A stretch of 64,000 nt of DNA from Brassica napus (taxonomy: Eukaryota; Streptophyta; Magnoliopsida; Brassicales; Brassicaceae). The DNA lies in NCBI RefSeq assembly GCF_020379485.1, contig NC_063447.1, positions 56,843,452 through 56,907,451 on the forward strand. The letters run 5' to 3'. Made by a program: the position numbers and the translations under genes. The notes beneath the pieces were generated by a model. That model worked only from the letters and a program-made list of their open reading frames with translations, was not told where the DNA came from and did no database searches. Below, in pieces: positions 12,201 to 24,076 of the stretch; within the stretch, counting starts at the first letter, position 1, and every line of letters starts with the position of its first letter.

Positions 12201-13660
12201 CTAGTTTACCTCTCGTGCTTCGCACGAATCAATTAATTCATTGTCATCCAAATTAGTGATTATAAAATTGTAATGTTTATCAAAATAGATTATTATTTTA
12301 TCACATATTTTCTAATCATAGATAACACATACAATTAAATACATAGTACAAAAGTATAAATTTTATAGAACGGGTTTAATCTATAAATGTATGTAAAATG
12401 TGATTAAATCTCTTAATTGAATATTTTCATGCACACATGTTTTCATATTTTAATTATATATTTGCAGAGATTTTTATACGATTAGTAAAGTTAACAAAAC
12501 TTTAAATAAATACTTAGTAAAAAGGAATCAACCGCATTCTCATTTTTCTAATTCTCTTATAATATTTTTATCACCTTTTGTTTGACAAAAGCTTTTTCAA
12601 AAAAGTATGTTTCACAAAAGCTTGAATTCTATATCCTTCCCACATAAAACTGTATACAAAGCTGTGTTACAGTTTTAGATATCATATTTAAAAGTGTAAT
12701 TGCGTTAACTTTTTTACCCAAGAATATAGCTTTTAACAATTGAGATTAACTTCATATCTATGATAGTAGTACTCTCTGAAACAAAACCCGGATTTCCCAT
12801 TATGTTGTGAAAATAAAGTTACAAAATAAAGGCATAATCTGATAAAATCTTCAACTTTACTTATGCAGAAGGAATGATATAGAAATATTTTCAGCAAAAA
12901 AAAAGAATGTATTAGAACAATGATCTCTGCCATACATAAAACTAAAAGAAGACAGAAGATGGAATGATAAAGAAGAAGAGGAGAGTAAAGTTATTGAAAA
13001 TTAAAAATTGACTAAATGATATATAGGAGATGAAATCGTTGATATCGTGATGAACTGATGATGATAGTTACAGGAAAAAGGGATTTAATTTTTGCAGTAA
13101 CAATCAAATGAAGCTATAGTATGTTTCTTGAGACTTTCTTCGTTGTTAGCAATTTCTCTTCTAGAAACATTTTATGTTACCTCAATTTGTGGTCGATGAT
13201 TCATCTTTTTCACATATGTTTCCAGTTTTCCCCATCTATAGCATGTACGTAACAGAATTTTTAAAAATATAATCGACAAAAACAGATAGGAAATTAATCT
13301 ACAAGAGAAAAAGTGGAATTGATTACATAGATTTTCCATCACTATAAATCTATAATAGTAATAATGAATCACTTACCCTCTTGATAACATGATATGGCTC
13401 CTGGTTTTGTTACTTCAGTAACGAACTAAAAGCTTTTTTTTTGGTAATATATATAAAACTAAGAGAAGAAAACCAGTACATTTGTAAATTATATAGGAAG
13501 AAAGGAAAACAGTTTGGTAACAGAAAAAAAACGTGGGATGAAAAAATTTAGGAATGGAAGTTAAGAATTCAGATTGCATAAAAATAGGAGGAGATAGAAA
13601 AAAAAATTTTGATGGCTTTTATTTTTGTAAAACTTTGCCAAGTGTTAGATTATGATTGGA
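12201..13660 (-). mobile_element. Non-autonomous Helitron (minus strand; right boundary tentative)
   Basis: On the minus strand the hairpin CGTGCGAAGCACG is followed by AGAGGTAAA and CTAG, next to host A|T, a clear Helitron 3' end at 12201-12204. The best 5' end is at 13660, where the minus strand begins TCCAATCATAATCTAACACT after a host T; this end is an inference from the TC start only. The roughly 1.46-kb interior is AT-rich. Short frames such as 12733-12933 and 13172-13372 have no recognisable domain and I treat them as chance. Confidence 0.5.
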
Positions 13661-15291
13661 TAGGTGACTTGTGTTTTATTATACAAAGGATACAAGTCAA
13701 CATTTTATTTACACGACCTTTAATACCATAATCCGATACCAATTAATGTCATCAGCAATAATATCAAGTTCTGATCAATTCGTATCTATAATCTGGGACG
13801 TAAACCAAAATTTCAGTTATAAAAAGAAAGATATGTGCATGGTAAACCTGATACATGGTTTCCACTATTGGTGAATTCGGTTCTTGTAGCATATGCTTTT
13901 GTGCTGTATCAAATATTTCTGAACGATGGAATGGCCCCGTTAGATGTCCCCATAGTTAACATGCAATAATAGATCTCTCCCAAAGAATCTAGAAACTGAA
14001 GTGAGGAAAAAAAAATAGGGTATATATACGAATTTGAGTTTTCTAGGTGAACTATATATATATATTTACCAATTTGTTTGAGGTTTCCTTCTTGATATAA
14101 TTTTTCCGATACATGATTTTTGGTAACATTAAATAAGTATTTCTACATCATAAAAGTATTCAAAGATAAGTACTATCCAAAACGTGGGTAAATCTTCAAT
14201 ATAGTTGTATACTCTTAACTTGCAATTTTGTCTCTTACTCAAGATAATTACATAAGTGAAAATTTTAAACAACCTGAAATTTAAAAAAAATAAATATAAT
14301 TAGAAGAAAAAAATATGATTTTAATTTTAATTTTTAAAACCGTATTTTTAAATAATTTAGATGAATATGGAAAATTGCTATGACTTCTTATTAAAATCAT
14401 GAGATTTTATTAAAACATAATTTTTTGTTATTGTATATTTTAATTACAATTTACCAAAAACTTTATATAAAATTCACTCTTTAAAATAATTTAAGAATAA
14501 TAAATGTAAAGTATATTTTCAAACCAATATTTCAATATATAACATGCAATATTCATTTATATTCTTATGGTTGGAAATGAATTTCCCATCTTCAAGAATT
14601 GCCCAATCAATTCTGTGACACGTGGATAATTTTGTTGGAAGATTCATGTTTAAGTCTTCAAGCATATACTCCATGAACTACCTCGTAATAACGTGACCCA
14701 GGGTAAACTCATCAATCAAAGCTTGTAGAAATTGTATCCTTTTAAATCCTACAAAAGGGTTAAATCAGTGAGAAGAAAAAACAAAAAGAAAAGCAAACCC
14801 ATAAGGAAGCTGGTTAATAAGAAGAAATGAGCCAGCACTCAACACAGAAGTCAACAAGAGAAATCAATACTTTAAGCTTAGTGGTTTTAGTACTAGAATT
14901 AGTCATTGAGCTAATAGTAGAGTTAGGCCCAAGAGTGGTTGTATCTAAATAACTTGGCTGGGTAAGAAATTGTTAGTTAGACCACAGTATTAAAAGTTGT
15001 TAATGTGAAAAGGTTAATTGGTTAACATTACTTGTAAAAATAGACGAGTACCTAGATGTATGAAGTAGGAGAAGGTTTTTAAGCTAGAAGTATTGTATAT
15101 AGTAAATAGAGAAATCTATTATATGTAGATTTGTGTGTAATGTATCCAAATTATCAATGTAGACAATTAGTTTTTTTCACTTCTCTCTTTTAAAGTCATT
15201 TATGCTTTGTACCTAAGACCAAGAATCAAGCAAAGCTTAGAGAGAAAGGTGGAGTAACTTCTTTTCAAAAAGGGGGTAACTTTTTTCTTTG
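13661..15291. other. Intergenic AT-rich DNA
   Basis: No gene or clear repeat boundary was found. Around 14280-14520 the DNA is almost entirely A and T. The sequence up to the oligo-T tract at 15292 has no convincing reading frame. Confidence 0.4.
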
Positions 15292-16030
15292 TTTTTTTTT
15301 TGGAACACAACTTTCGTTAATACTTAAACAATCGGACTACACTTTGAAGAAGAGATAATCCTAGCTCTACGAGCATTACAATAAGACAATACAACATAAA
15401 AGATAGATATAGAGAAACCTCTAGGATAAAAAGACAGCGAATTCTGAGTAAAACTCGAATGAGTCAAAACAAGGTTCACGTCAAAGCCGGAATAGAACAT
15501 AGTCACACTGAATCGTGACGTTAAAAGCAGCCAATTCACACCTCGGAATATCGCCGAAACGAAATCCGTTGTATCTTCAGACCCCGTACGGATCGCTCCA
15601 CAAGATAACAAAACGGTTAGGAACTTGGACAACTTCAACTGCTTCAAAGCAGGAAAGGCGGCACTTCTTTGTTTATGTTTAAATAAATAGAGAGAAACGT
15701 AGAAAACAAGAAAGAACAAGAGAACGAACTGAAAAGAATGAGATAAAGAGAAATAACAGAAACCTAGCTGTGCCAACATTAAAGATCAACAAATTCCCTA
15801 TAGGGAACCTCCATGCACTTAACGCTCCCACCTTTGATTCTGAAGACTAAAGGCGCCTGCCGTGTTTAGACCCATACGCTACAAAAGCGCGTAAACCCAA
15901 AATACCCCACAATGCAGAGGAGACTAGAGTCATTGACTTGTTGATTAGGACATGACACTTGCCGTAAAAGGTCATTTACTAAGAGACCCACCACAGTCAA
16001 TCAATCCAAAATCTGAACCGAGCAATGTTA
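15292..16030 (-). mobile_element. Putative non-autonomous retroposon with an oligo-A 3' end
   Basis: A run of T at 15292-15301 corresponds to an oligo-A tail on the minus strand. About 700 bp of less AT-rich, unique-looking sequence lies upstream of it on that strand. This layout fits a poly-A retroposon, either a LINE remnant or a Sadhu-like element. The 151-codon frame within it (15324-15779) has no domain. I could not find target-site duplications, so the family and the right boundary are guesses. Confidence 0.35.
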
Positions 16031-16379
16031 AGTTTTCATAGGCATGTTTTCTTAAATCCACTTCCTAGCATATCCATATCATATCAACTGGAAAAGTAAA
16101 ACCCGAGTAAAAAGTGAGAATTTTAAAACCTTTTCCTTGTAGCGGTATATTCAAATTCAAGTAGTATCCCCACTCTTTTTGAGTTTACTCCTTTCCGCCA
16201 CTCCTTTTTCCTTTCTCAATTTGTCTACTCCTTGTCAAAAACCTTTTAAGTTAACATGCAAGTTAAAGCTTGCTTTTTTTGAAAAATCATGCAAGTTTAC
16301 GACCAAATTATTATTTTTTGGTAATGTGAATTTTATATCAAAAAGAACTTTCTTACATCAGTTTGGTTAATCTCTATAA

Positions 16380-17052
16380 GAGCTTGATTGGTAGAACATT
16401 AGCATTAGCATTATACTCTACATTATCCAATCAATAATTGTTAGAAAAACATTTATAGAAACATTTACTAATTGCTAATGCTCTCCAAATGCTCTCTGGC
16501 CAATGCTCTCATATGAAGCTTTTAGAAGAGCATTTACATTTATAATTTATAAAATTAAGGAAAATCTATAATTAATTCATTTATTTTATTTAATAATATC
16601 ATAAAATTATTTTTATATCTAGAAAATAAAATTTTTATTTCTAAAATTAATTTACAATATTTTTTTTTAAATAGTATTTTACATTTAAAATATAATATAA
16701 TTTATATAATATAATTTATTTTAAATGTGAAATCTTATTTTTAAAAATAGATATTTTAATTATAAAATTTATTTTAAAATAATATTTTTTGATATAAGCA
16801 TAATTTTAAAATTATTAAATAAAATAAATTAATTATATATCTTTTTAATTTTATATGTTAATATATTTATATATATTAGAAATATATTCATTAAAAATAA
16901 ATATATTATATATTATATACTAATTTTTATAATAATTTTAAATAGCATACTCATACTGCTCTACCAATCATCTTATTAAACAATTTATCAAAAACATACA
17001 GCTCCTGTAGCATATTCCTATTGCTAATGTTAATGCTCTACCAATCAAAGCC
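16380..17052. mobile_element. PIF/Harbinger-type (Tourist-like) MITE with TAA target duplication
   Basis: The left end GAGCTTGATTGGTAGAACAT and the reverse complement of the right end GGCTTTGATTGGTAGAGCAT form an imperfect terminal inverted repeat. It extends through further (T/A)TTAGCAT-like words. TAA at 16377-16379 and 17053-17055 is the 3-bp target duplication expected of PIF/Harbinger elements. The interior is highly AT-rich and partly self-complementary (around 16680-16730), with no coding capacity, as expected of a 673-bp MITE. Confidence 0.7.
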
Positions 17053-17374
17053 TAAGTTACATAAAGCCCAAAAAGGATAAAAACCCTATGTCAAACTAGT
17101 TGAAAACATTATAATCAAAAGGATTATTCAATGCATGAACCAAAGGGTTGCAACAAAAAATTTGGTTACCTAAGATTAAACTTTTCTTCATATGTTACTT
17201 TACTGCAATTAATAGAACAAAGCCGATCAACAACGAATAAATCTAACAAAACCTGATTACAAGTTTCTAAGAATATAATCCTTAATGCTCACTACGCATC
17301 ATCTCATCTTCCAATATATAAAAGAGAAACATCATAAAAGACAAGACTTGCAAATAAAAAATTAGCTAAAATAT

Positions 17375-17980
17375 TTAAGTTCCTGGGGTAGTAGAGGCCG
17401 AGACAGAATCTGAAACCCTAGGAGAAGTCAACGGAAAGAGAGGGAGAAGTCGGGGCTCCAAAACCCTCGGAGTCGTCGACGGTGACGGGTGGAAATAAAA
17501 CCCTTTCTCTTTCATTGCTCTCTCTTCAGCGTCGGAGCTCGGACTCTTACTCAAAGACCCGGTTCGATAAAACGGGACGCGTATGAGAGGAGTGTCAGGG
17601 CTGAGAACCAGAGAAGGAAAGTCCAAAATGCTGGGGGAGAGATTCTCGGGTAATCCTGAATGTACCGGGTGGATCTTGAGATGCTTCTTCGAGTTGCGGC
17701 GTTCGTAGAGTCGAAAACCTAGGGAGGAAGAAGATTGCTTCTTGTTGGGAACAGCTTTGACTAGAGGGATTGAGTACCTCTGTTCGGGTTTGTGGGTCGG
17801 GTTAGGCTTCTTGGAGGATCCGGTGAGCATCTGGACGACTTGCTTGAAGGAGGAAGCATCGGTTTGGAAGAAGGTAGTTGGTTCAGACATGGAGGTAACG
17901 GGCCGGGTCAGACTGGTGATGCTGGTTGGTGAAGGAAGCGAGCTCTGTGCGTTATCTTTGTATCTTGGTGAACTTTTCAT
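17375..17980 (-). CDS. VQ13: VQ-motif protein (VQ4/VQ13-like)
   Basis: This is an intact intronless frame of 201 aa from the ATG at 17978-17980 to TAA at 17375-17377. The VQ core FKQVVQMLTG is at residues 45-54 (pattern FxxxVQxLTG), preceded by a Ser/Thr/Pro-rich N-terminus. The C-terminal half has conserved Ser-Pro and Thr-Pro sites (SPSILDFPSLVLSPDTPLI; RLLPLFPLTSPRVSDS). VQ proteins bind WRKY transcription factors in the nucleus. The subgroup with VQ4 (MVQ1) is phosphorylated by MPK3/MPK6, and the Ser-Pro sites fit such a substrate. From memory the sequence resembles Arabidopsis VQ4, but its length of about 200 aa is nearer VQ13, which sits beside RALF19 and AGP30. A TATA-like word lies roughly 40 bp upstream on the minus strand. 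Confidence 0.85.
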   Translation of the reverse strand: MKSSPRYKDNAQSSLPSPTSITSLTRPVTSMSEPTTFFQTDASSFKQVVQMLTGSSKKPNPTHKPEQRYSIPLVKAVPNKKQSSSSLGFRLYERRNSKKHLKIHPVHSGLPENLSPSILDFPSLVLSPDTPLIRVPFYRTGSLSKSPSSDAEERAMKEKGFYFHPSPSTTPRVLEPRLLPLFPLTSPRVSDSVSASTTPGT

Positions 17981-18734
17981 TGAAGCACGTATTGAGAAAG
18001 AGGTCTCGTGTTTTACACTTATACACTGGTTGAAGGGATATGTTTGTGTAATTTTATAAGAAAGGCAAGTCTAGTTTTTTCCCACAAAAAACAATCCTTC
18101 AGTAATAAGTTGTTTAAAATTATAGATAATGTAAATAAATAAGTTTGTATTTATTGTGGCAAATAAAAAATTAAGAAGGTTTTAGAAAACAACTGGCAAA
18201 AGTTGATCACTGGATAAAATTAGACATTCATATTGAAAAATAAATCTCCTATGTATTAATCCTGGAACATTACAACATGTTTTCCTAACCCCGTGTCATC
18301 ATGAGAATGATTCTTAGAATTGTTAGAAAAATAAGTTGGTCCATATAAACATATACTATATTTTTTATTAAACTAACTATCAAATTAATTAATAGTGTAC
18401 AAACGAATATATATTTTTTCGTTAAATAAAAGCTACGAAATTACCTAATATGGTTAACATATATATGACAATTAATGATTATGAATAATACATATTTGAT
18501 TAAAAAAATCCAATCTCTCTCTTTTTCGTTTAATTTTATGCTATTAAAATAAATTAAACAATCACATTAAGCATATAGTAAAAACAATTAGATTTTTTCT
18601 TATATGTTATATTTTGAATTTTGAAAAACGACTATAATTTACTAAAAATGGTAAAAGTTCCACATTAAAATTTTTGTGATCAATGGTTTAAATTTTTTTG
18701 TTCAACCAAGATACAAATGATCATATATCATAGG

Positions 18735-19300
18735 TGTGGGCGTTCGGATATATATTCGGGTTTGTATCGGATATTTCAGTAAAGGTATAGAACCCGTTCG
18801 AGTATTTCTACACTTCGATTCAGATTTGGGTATTTTATGTTCGGGTTCGGATATTTCGGGTTGGGTTCGGATATTTAAATTTTGAAGAAAAAATAAATAA
18901 ATTATTCATTTTTTAAGTTTTTTGTATTTAAAATATATTTTAACTTAACTGTTTTTTTTTTATTTTTAAAAGATTAAACTAGTAATAGGTTTGGAGATAA
19001 AACTTTAAAAATAGAAATACACTAATTTAGTTGTTGTTTTGAAATTTTAGATGCAACTTTTATTAATGCAAGAAACAAGAACTTGATATGTATTTTAAGT
19101 GAGTAGCAAATGATTTTGTCCATAATTATATGTATATTATCTAATTTTGAGCAATAAGAATTATTAATACAGATATTTTGAATAAAATGAGAGAAATAAA
19201 CTAGAAATATAGAGTTAAGTATACTTATGTTTGGTTATCTTCGGATATCCATTCGGGTTCGGATATTATCCGTTCGGATTCAGATATTACCCGAACTGGT
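18735..19300. repeat. Dispersed repeat with CGGATAT/TTCGGGT-rich ends
   Basis: Two blocks, about 18735-18875 and 19235-19300, are rich in the words TTCGGATAT, TTCGGGT and CGGGTTCGG. They flank a very AT-rich centre. This composition is common in dispersed plant repeats, but I could not define terminal repeats or target duplications and do not assign a class. Confidence 0.4.
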
Positions 19301-20263
19301 GAAATAAGTAATTTGTTTTGTTGTTCTAATTAGATGATTTTAGACCGAGCTGGTGAATATATACTAGAAAAACATTTATATTTCGAGTCTGCACGTATAT
19401 TTTATAACAGCTTGATATATTAGATTTGAACACTAACCTGTTAATATAGTTTGCCGGTGATTTTTTTCAAAATTTTGATTCTTAGATATGTATATGGAGT
19501 GAAAATAATTTTTATAGATGTCCATTTTTTTTAATTGACACTTATGTAATTTTCTGAATTCATAAAAGAAGATAAAAAAAAAACTTAACTCATATCAATG
19601 AAACAAAGACGAGAACAAAAGCAAAATTCTATAGAGGTAGAAAATGAAATCACTTATGGAGAGTCAATAGTAAACAAATCGAGAGTAGAAACCCGAATCC
19701 CCTTTCGTCATCATTTTATAATCGATAAAGATTGTAATGTTGCAAAATGTTAAAATCATTTCATAAACAAACATTATTATAAAAACTCACATCGCGCGTA
19801 TTATCATCTAGTTGATGTATATATTACAGAAAACTAATCTAAGTGTGATTTTTCTTTTCTCATTTGTTTTACTATTAATACAAAAGAAAAGTAATTTGTT
19901 TTGGAAGTAAATTTTACAAAAAAAAATTGTTTTAATTGACGGGAAAACTCCTTTCTCTTTGTGTGTGTTTTGGTTCGAAATGTTCGGATGGGGCCTATTT
20001 TAACTGGCTACGTTGCTTGGTGCATGGGTGTTATGGTGTGTAGTGTTGACCCTACTGTCTTTTTCAACAGCACTTTCCACACTCGTGACGATTTGTTTTA
20101 GACTTTGCAATAAATGCTACTATTTTCCAAAAATCATTGACCTTTTCAATGAAACATTTGCAAAATTTAACGATAGATTGTGATTATTTAGTCAACACGA
20201 AATTCTTCACTTAGGATAAGAAAGAGGGGACAGTCTGGCCAGAAATCTATTCTTCCTCTATCA
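19301..20263. other. Intergenic AT-rich DNA
   Basis: No gene is visible. ATCTAGT near 19808-19814 resembles a Helitron 3' end but lacks a convincing hairpin. Confidence 0.35.
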
Positions 20264-20461
20264 TCAGTGATCTGCTTGGGCTGAGCCATCTGTTTGGGCT
20301 TCAGAAAATTGGATCATACGTTCTTGTACTATTCTTATAACGCATGTAATAGACCACTCATTAGAATATTGAAGGACGTCGTCCTCGGTCCTTCTCCGTT
20401 TACCTTCCTTTGGTTCATACACATATCTATTCTTATAGCCCCTTATGTAAACGGGGTTCAA
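20264..20461 (-). pseudogene. Protein-like fragment of unknown origin
   Basis: A 65-codon minus-strand frame (beginning NPVYIRGYKNRYVYEPKEGK and containing KRRRTEDDV) has a charged, protein-like composition unlike the AT-rich background. I do not recognise it. It has no clear start, partner exons or domain, and may be a gene or transposon fragment. Just to its right a 21-bp word containing TTCAAACGGCTCATAATAT is repeated near 20474 and 20493. Confidence 0.25.
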
Positions 20462-20755
20462 AGTTTGAAGTGTTCAAACGGCTCATAATATCTTCAAACG
20501 GCTCATAATATAACAGTTCTACAATTCAGCAGATTCATTCCATTTCATATGTTATGTTAATCAACATTCACAAAAGTTAGCTGAGATTAGTTAATACGTA
20601 AACGTTACCGTTTTTATTCAATAGATAATTAGAAATACATTAAAACAAAAGCCCATATAAAGAAACCCAAACTGATACATTCAACACAATCATTGCTAAA
20701 CTGTGTTCAATACTGATAACCAAAGTATCACTAGCTATTATTAAATAAAACCAAC

Positions 20756-22034
20756 TCATTTGAGGCAGACAGGCTCGAATGCGAATGGACCAACATTGAA
20801 AAGACCGTACTTGAGCTTATTGAAGATAATCGTTGCATTTTCAGGTTTCACCACCGGTTTTAGAACGGAGCCCATGTATCCACCGTGGAGCTTAGACACT
20901 TTGCTGCATTTAGCGTCAGGCGACTTCACTAGGTAAGCTCGGCAATTTTTGATGGCGTAGTTGGACACCGTTTTAGGGGCATATAGCAGGAAGTATCCGT
21001 TCTTGTCCGTAGTTGCTTCCGATGTCGCGTTCTTTTTGTTTTTGCACAAAAGTCTCACCACCGCACCTGCATACACAAATAACAGAAACAAAATAAAAGT
21101 TAATAACTAGTCTGTGTATGGATTTGTTAAACGGACACCAAAACAACTCGATAGATCGTGTTAACCAAAAAGCTACTGGTAAATATGAACTCGTATAGAA
21201 TTCAAAAAAAAAAAACCTCATTCCAACTAATTCATAGCATTTGTTTAAAAATTGTTATGGGTAAATTTATGTACCTTTATCGATTTACAAAATAATAATT
21301 TGGGGCATATAACATGACTTGAACAACATAACAAGTTTTTTACCAGTTGAGCTAAAGTTGATAATATGGAAGATAAAGAGAAAAATATGAAATGGGTCCG
21401 TTGCATTTGATTGTGTTAGCCTTAGTTTTTTTTTTGAACATAATTGTGTTAGCCAAAAAATTATTATTAGTCACAAACACATTTCAACCGATTCATTATT
21501 TTACTATTAGTTCTCCATACTTCATGGGAAATATATGTTTACCGATTGTGATTTATATGAAGGGACATGAACTTATCTCGAGTGGTAATATATAGTTAAC
21601 AGTTTAGACAAAAAAATATGAACATTTTCCGTCGATACAATGTATGGGACGTGATTCGTATCATTAGTGTATATATATATATTACCTTTAACAGGTTTGG
21701 CGCCTTGGAGATTGTTTATGCCGGCGTACTTGCAGGCTTTGCAGAAGACCACACCCCGCACGGCCACTAGTGTCCTGTTGAACTTAGGAGGAGAAACCGG
21801 TCGGAGAACATCCGGAGGCTTGATCGGAGCTTTGGTTGGTGGGAGTGTTGGTACCTTGATCGGAGCTTTGGCCGGTGGGAGAGTTGGTATCTTGATAGGG
21901 GCTTTGGCCGGTGGGAGAGTGGGCAATGGTGTTATTAGTTTCATTGGAGGTAGAGCTGTAGTACTGAAAACAGAGGAAATGAAGCAGCAAAGTGCTATGA
22001 GAGTTAGCAAAACACTCTTACCAATGAAACCCAT
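20756..22034 (-). CDS. AGP30: AGP30-like non-classical arabinogalactan / Pollen Ole e 1 domain protein (copy A)
   Basis: Two exons (21686-22034 and 20756-21066; GT-AG; 660 nt) encode an intact 219-aa protein. Residues 1 to about 24 are a signal peptide (LLTLIALCCFISSVFS). A Pro/Lys-rich region follows with repeats of the type LPPAKAPIK, likely hydroxylated and O-glycosylated. The C-terminal PAC/Ole e 1-like domain has TLVAVRGVVFCKACKYAG, then GAVVRLLCKNKKN, NGYFLLYAPKTVSNY, CRAYLVKSPDAKCSK and GLFNVGPFAFEPVC, keeping six cysteines. The family is secreted to the cell wall; AGP30 acts in roots and AGP31 binds pectin. The short Pro-rich region lacks the His-rich stretch of AGP31, so AGP30 is the nearer match from memory. 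The single intron at GAKPVKG is the one broken by MULE2 in copy B. Confidence 0.9.
21316..21354 (-). repeat. tRNA-like (SINE-type) polymerase III boxes in the AGP copy A intron
   Basis: On the minus strand TAGCTCAACTGG (21343-21354) resembles an A box and GTTCAAGTC (21316-21324) a B box. The spacing fits a tRNA-derived SINE head or a decayed tRNA. The equivalent intron part of copy B (about 32610-32660) lacks it, so it may be an insertion after the AGP duplication. Confidence 0.35.
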
Positions 22035-22089
22035 CTTTATCTTCTTGTGTGTTTGTTTGTGTGTGAGTTTGGGTTAATGTGAGAGGGTG

Positions 22090-22097
22090 TATTTATA
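22090..22097 (-). promoter_or_regulatory. TATA box of AGP copy A
   Basis: TATAAATA on the minus strand lies 55 bp upstream of the AGP copy A ATG. The pseudogene copy B has GATAAATA at the same place (about 49490). Confidence 0.6.
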
Positions 22098-23266
22098 GGA
22101 GATTTCAGGATTCAAGTATTATTTTTAAATTATCCATTTCAGTGGGGTAGATACACAGTTGCACATGCACACGTCTTGCGAGGTATTGGGGAAGTTTCCG
22201 ATGTCTCTTGTTGAAGATTTAGATTTAGATCTCCTTACACTTTTCAGTACCATTTGTTAACCTGCTTTCAGTACTTTACATTTTGACATTTCCCTAAACT
22301 CACGTCCTAGTGATCCATAACCATAAAGTACGTAATGATTTGAGAGTTTTATGAGAAACTATGGAAGTTTTACCAGAGTTTGAGTCACATGTGTAAAGTT
22401 TACGAGAGTCAATAAAAAGTATGTGATTACGAAAGTTGATTGAAGTTGTGATCATTTACAACTTTTACTAAATATATGTAAAAGTTAGGCATGGACTTAA
22501 ATAGACTTCTTGTTTGACTAAATTAGTGTTGCTTTCAGGTTTCAGTAGAAATATATGGGACATAATATTAATGCATGAGTTTTCATTCACGTTCCATGTT
22601 TTATGGTCCATACATGTGCATGTCAACAAGATGCGCCTAGCGCGGCTTTAACACATTACAAATTTAAGTTCAAACTTAATATCTACGCTTCTTCTGTTTA
22701 CTTTGGTTTTACGATTTACATGCAGTCAGGGGAGAATTTAGAAGTCTTCTTAACTGGGTGCATCACTAGTAATAAAAATTAAATATACATGAAAGGAGAA
22801 TTGAACCTGTGATATTATGGGTGCACAGGCTTAGTTTTACCATCTGAGCCACTGAAAATTCACTGTTTTTACATGTAAAATGTTTAATATCAAAATAACT
22901 ATGGGTGCACGTGCCACCACACTCCGTAACGTAGCTTCGCCACTGCATGCAATAAAATAAAATACATGTAATCCATTGGAGCACTTCCATCGGGTAACAT
23001 ACTCTCCATGGTTTCCTAGACTTTTTATAGTGATATTTTAATAACATTTTGTTATGTAAATAAATTTTAATTTATCTGAAAAAGCTAAAGCAATAAAAGA
23101 ATGACATGTGTACAATAATAGTATGAAATGGGGTTCTAACAGATGAGTTGCATAGACCTTTCTCTTTCTTCCAACTTTGCTTTTTCTTTTAATATTTAAT
23201 TCATAGGATACCCCGTCTATCCTACGGATGGAGGTGCTGTCAGATTTTAATAGAAAGTAACTACCA
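22098..23266. other. Upstream region of AGP copy A
   Basis: This region should contain the AGP promoter and then unannotated DNA up to the MULE1 target site. Apart from the tRNA-like boxes at 22797-22853 I see no gene. Confidence 0.4.
22797..22853 (-). repeat. tRNA-derived SINE-like head
   Basis: The minus strand has TGGCTCAGATGG (22842-22853, A-box-like) and GGTTCAATTCT (22797-22807, B-box-like). A GTGGCACGTGCACCC word lies about 60 bp upstream on the same strand. A similar arrangement occurs on the plus strand at 59.27-59.39 kb, which suggests one repeat family. It is not a functional tRNA: I could not fold an acceptor stem. Confidence 0.4.
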
Positions 23267-23275
23267 AAAAGATAA

Positions 23276-23356
23276 GGGAAAATTGGATAAATAAGACACT
23301 TTGAACTTAGATTTGTCACATTAGGATTTCTAGAAGATATTTTAGGAAAATAGGAT
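23276..23356 (+). repeat. MULE1 left terminal inverted repeat
   Basis: About 80 bp, starting GGGAAAATTGGATAAATAAG, then GACACTTTGAACTT and ATTTGTCACA(T/A)TAG. It matches the reverse complement of 31694-31774 with scattered differences. Confidence 0.9.
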
Positions 23357-24076
23357 TTTAGATCTTGTAAAATACCAAAGTACCTTTAATTTACCAATTA
23401 TGTTGAATTTAAATTATAAATGTTGAATTTAAATTATAAATTATAATAATTTTTCTAATAGATTTTAATGTTAAAAATAAAATCTATAAAAATTAAAAAA
23501 AAAAAGTAAATGGGAAAAAGGGAGACGCGGGATGCCGCAAACCTAATTCCTCTTTCTCCTTGTCTTCTCCGTCGTAGAGTCGTCGCTCTCCCACGGCGAT
23601 TTAGGGTTCAACGGTGAGAAGCTCTGTTCTTCGTTGGTGTTTCATCAGCCCGTGGTCTCTACTCTCATCTCCGTCACCATCCTTTTCGATCTCACTGAAG
23701 ACACAACGGCTGCGAATCGTTCTTCCTCTTCGTCGGGTCAAATCGATTTTTGAAGTGTTCTTCCATCAATTTCGCTTCTCAATCTCACAATTCTTCACAT
23801 AAGGTATTGGATTACATCTATAGATTCTCATATTAAACGAAATCGAAGTGTTCTTCCATTAAAGCTTGATTTTTTTTTAAAAACGATTTGGCGTGTTTCT
23901 TAAACTAATTTTGTTTCACGGATTGGTTAAAACATCTTATACATCATTATTTGTGTGATGATATTGAAACCTTTACATGTTAAACTAACAATTTTGTCAC
24001 GGTTTGTAGCTATGTCTGAGGAGCTACCGAAGAGGAGGGCGAGGAGCCCCGACTTACTCAGATCAACAACAACTGC

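Noticed and set aside
15324..15779. 151-codon minus-strand frame
   Set aside because: Hydrophobic and Ser-rich with no domain, no homology that I recognise, and located in a probable retroposon next to its oligo-A tail.
17742..18059. 105-codon plus-strand frame
   Set aside because: Antisense shadow of the VQ-motif gene and its leader.
19360..19815. Possible fourth Helitron ending in ATCTAG near 19813
   Set aside because: CTAG followed by T is present, but no stable hairpin lies upstream and no 5' TC end could be placed.
21667..22077. 136-codon plus-strand frame (GALVGGSVGTLIGALAGG type)
   Set aside because: Antisense shadow of AGP copy A exon 1; Gly-rich only because the sense strand is Pro-rich.
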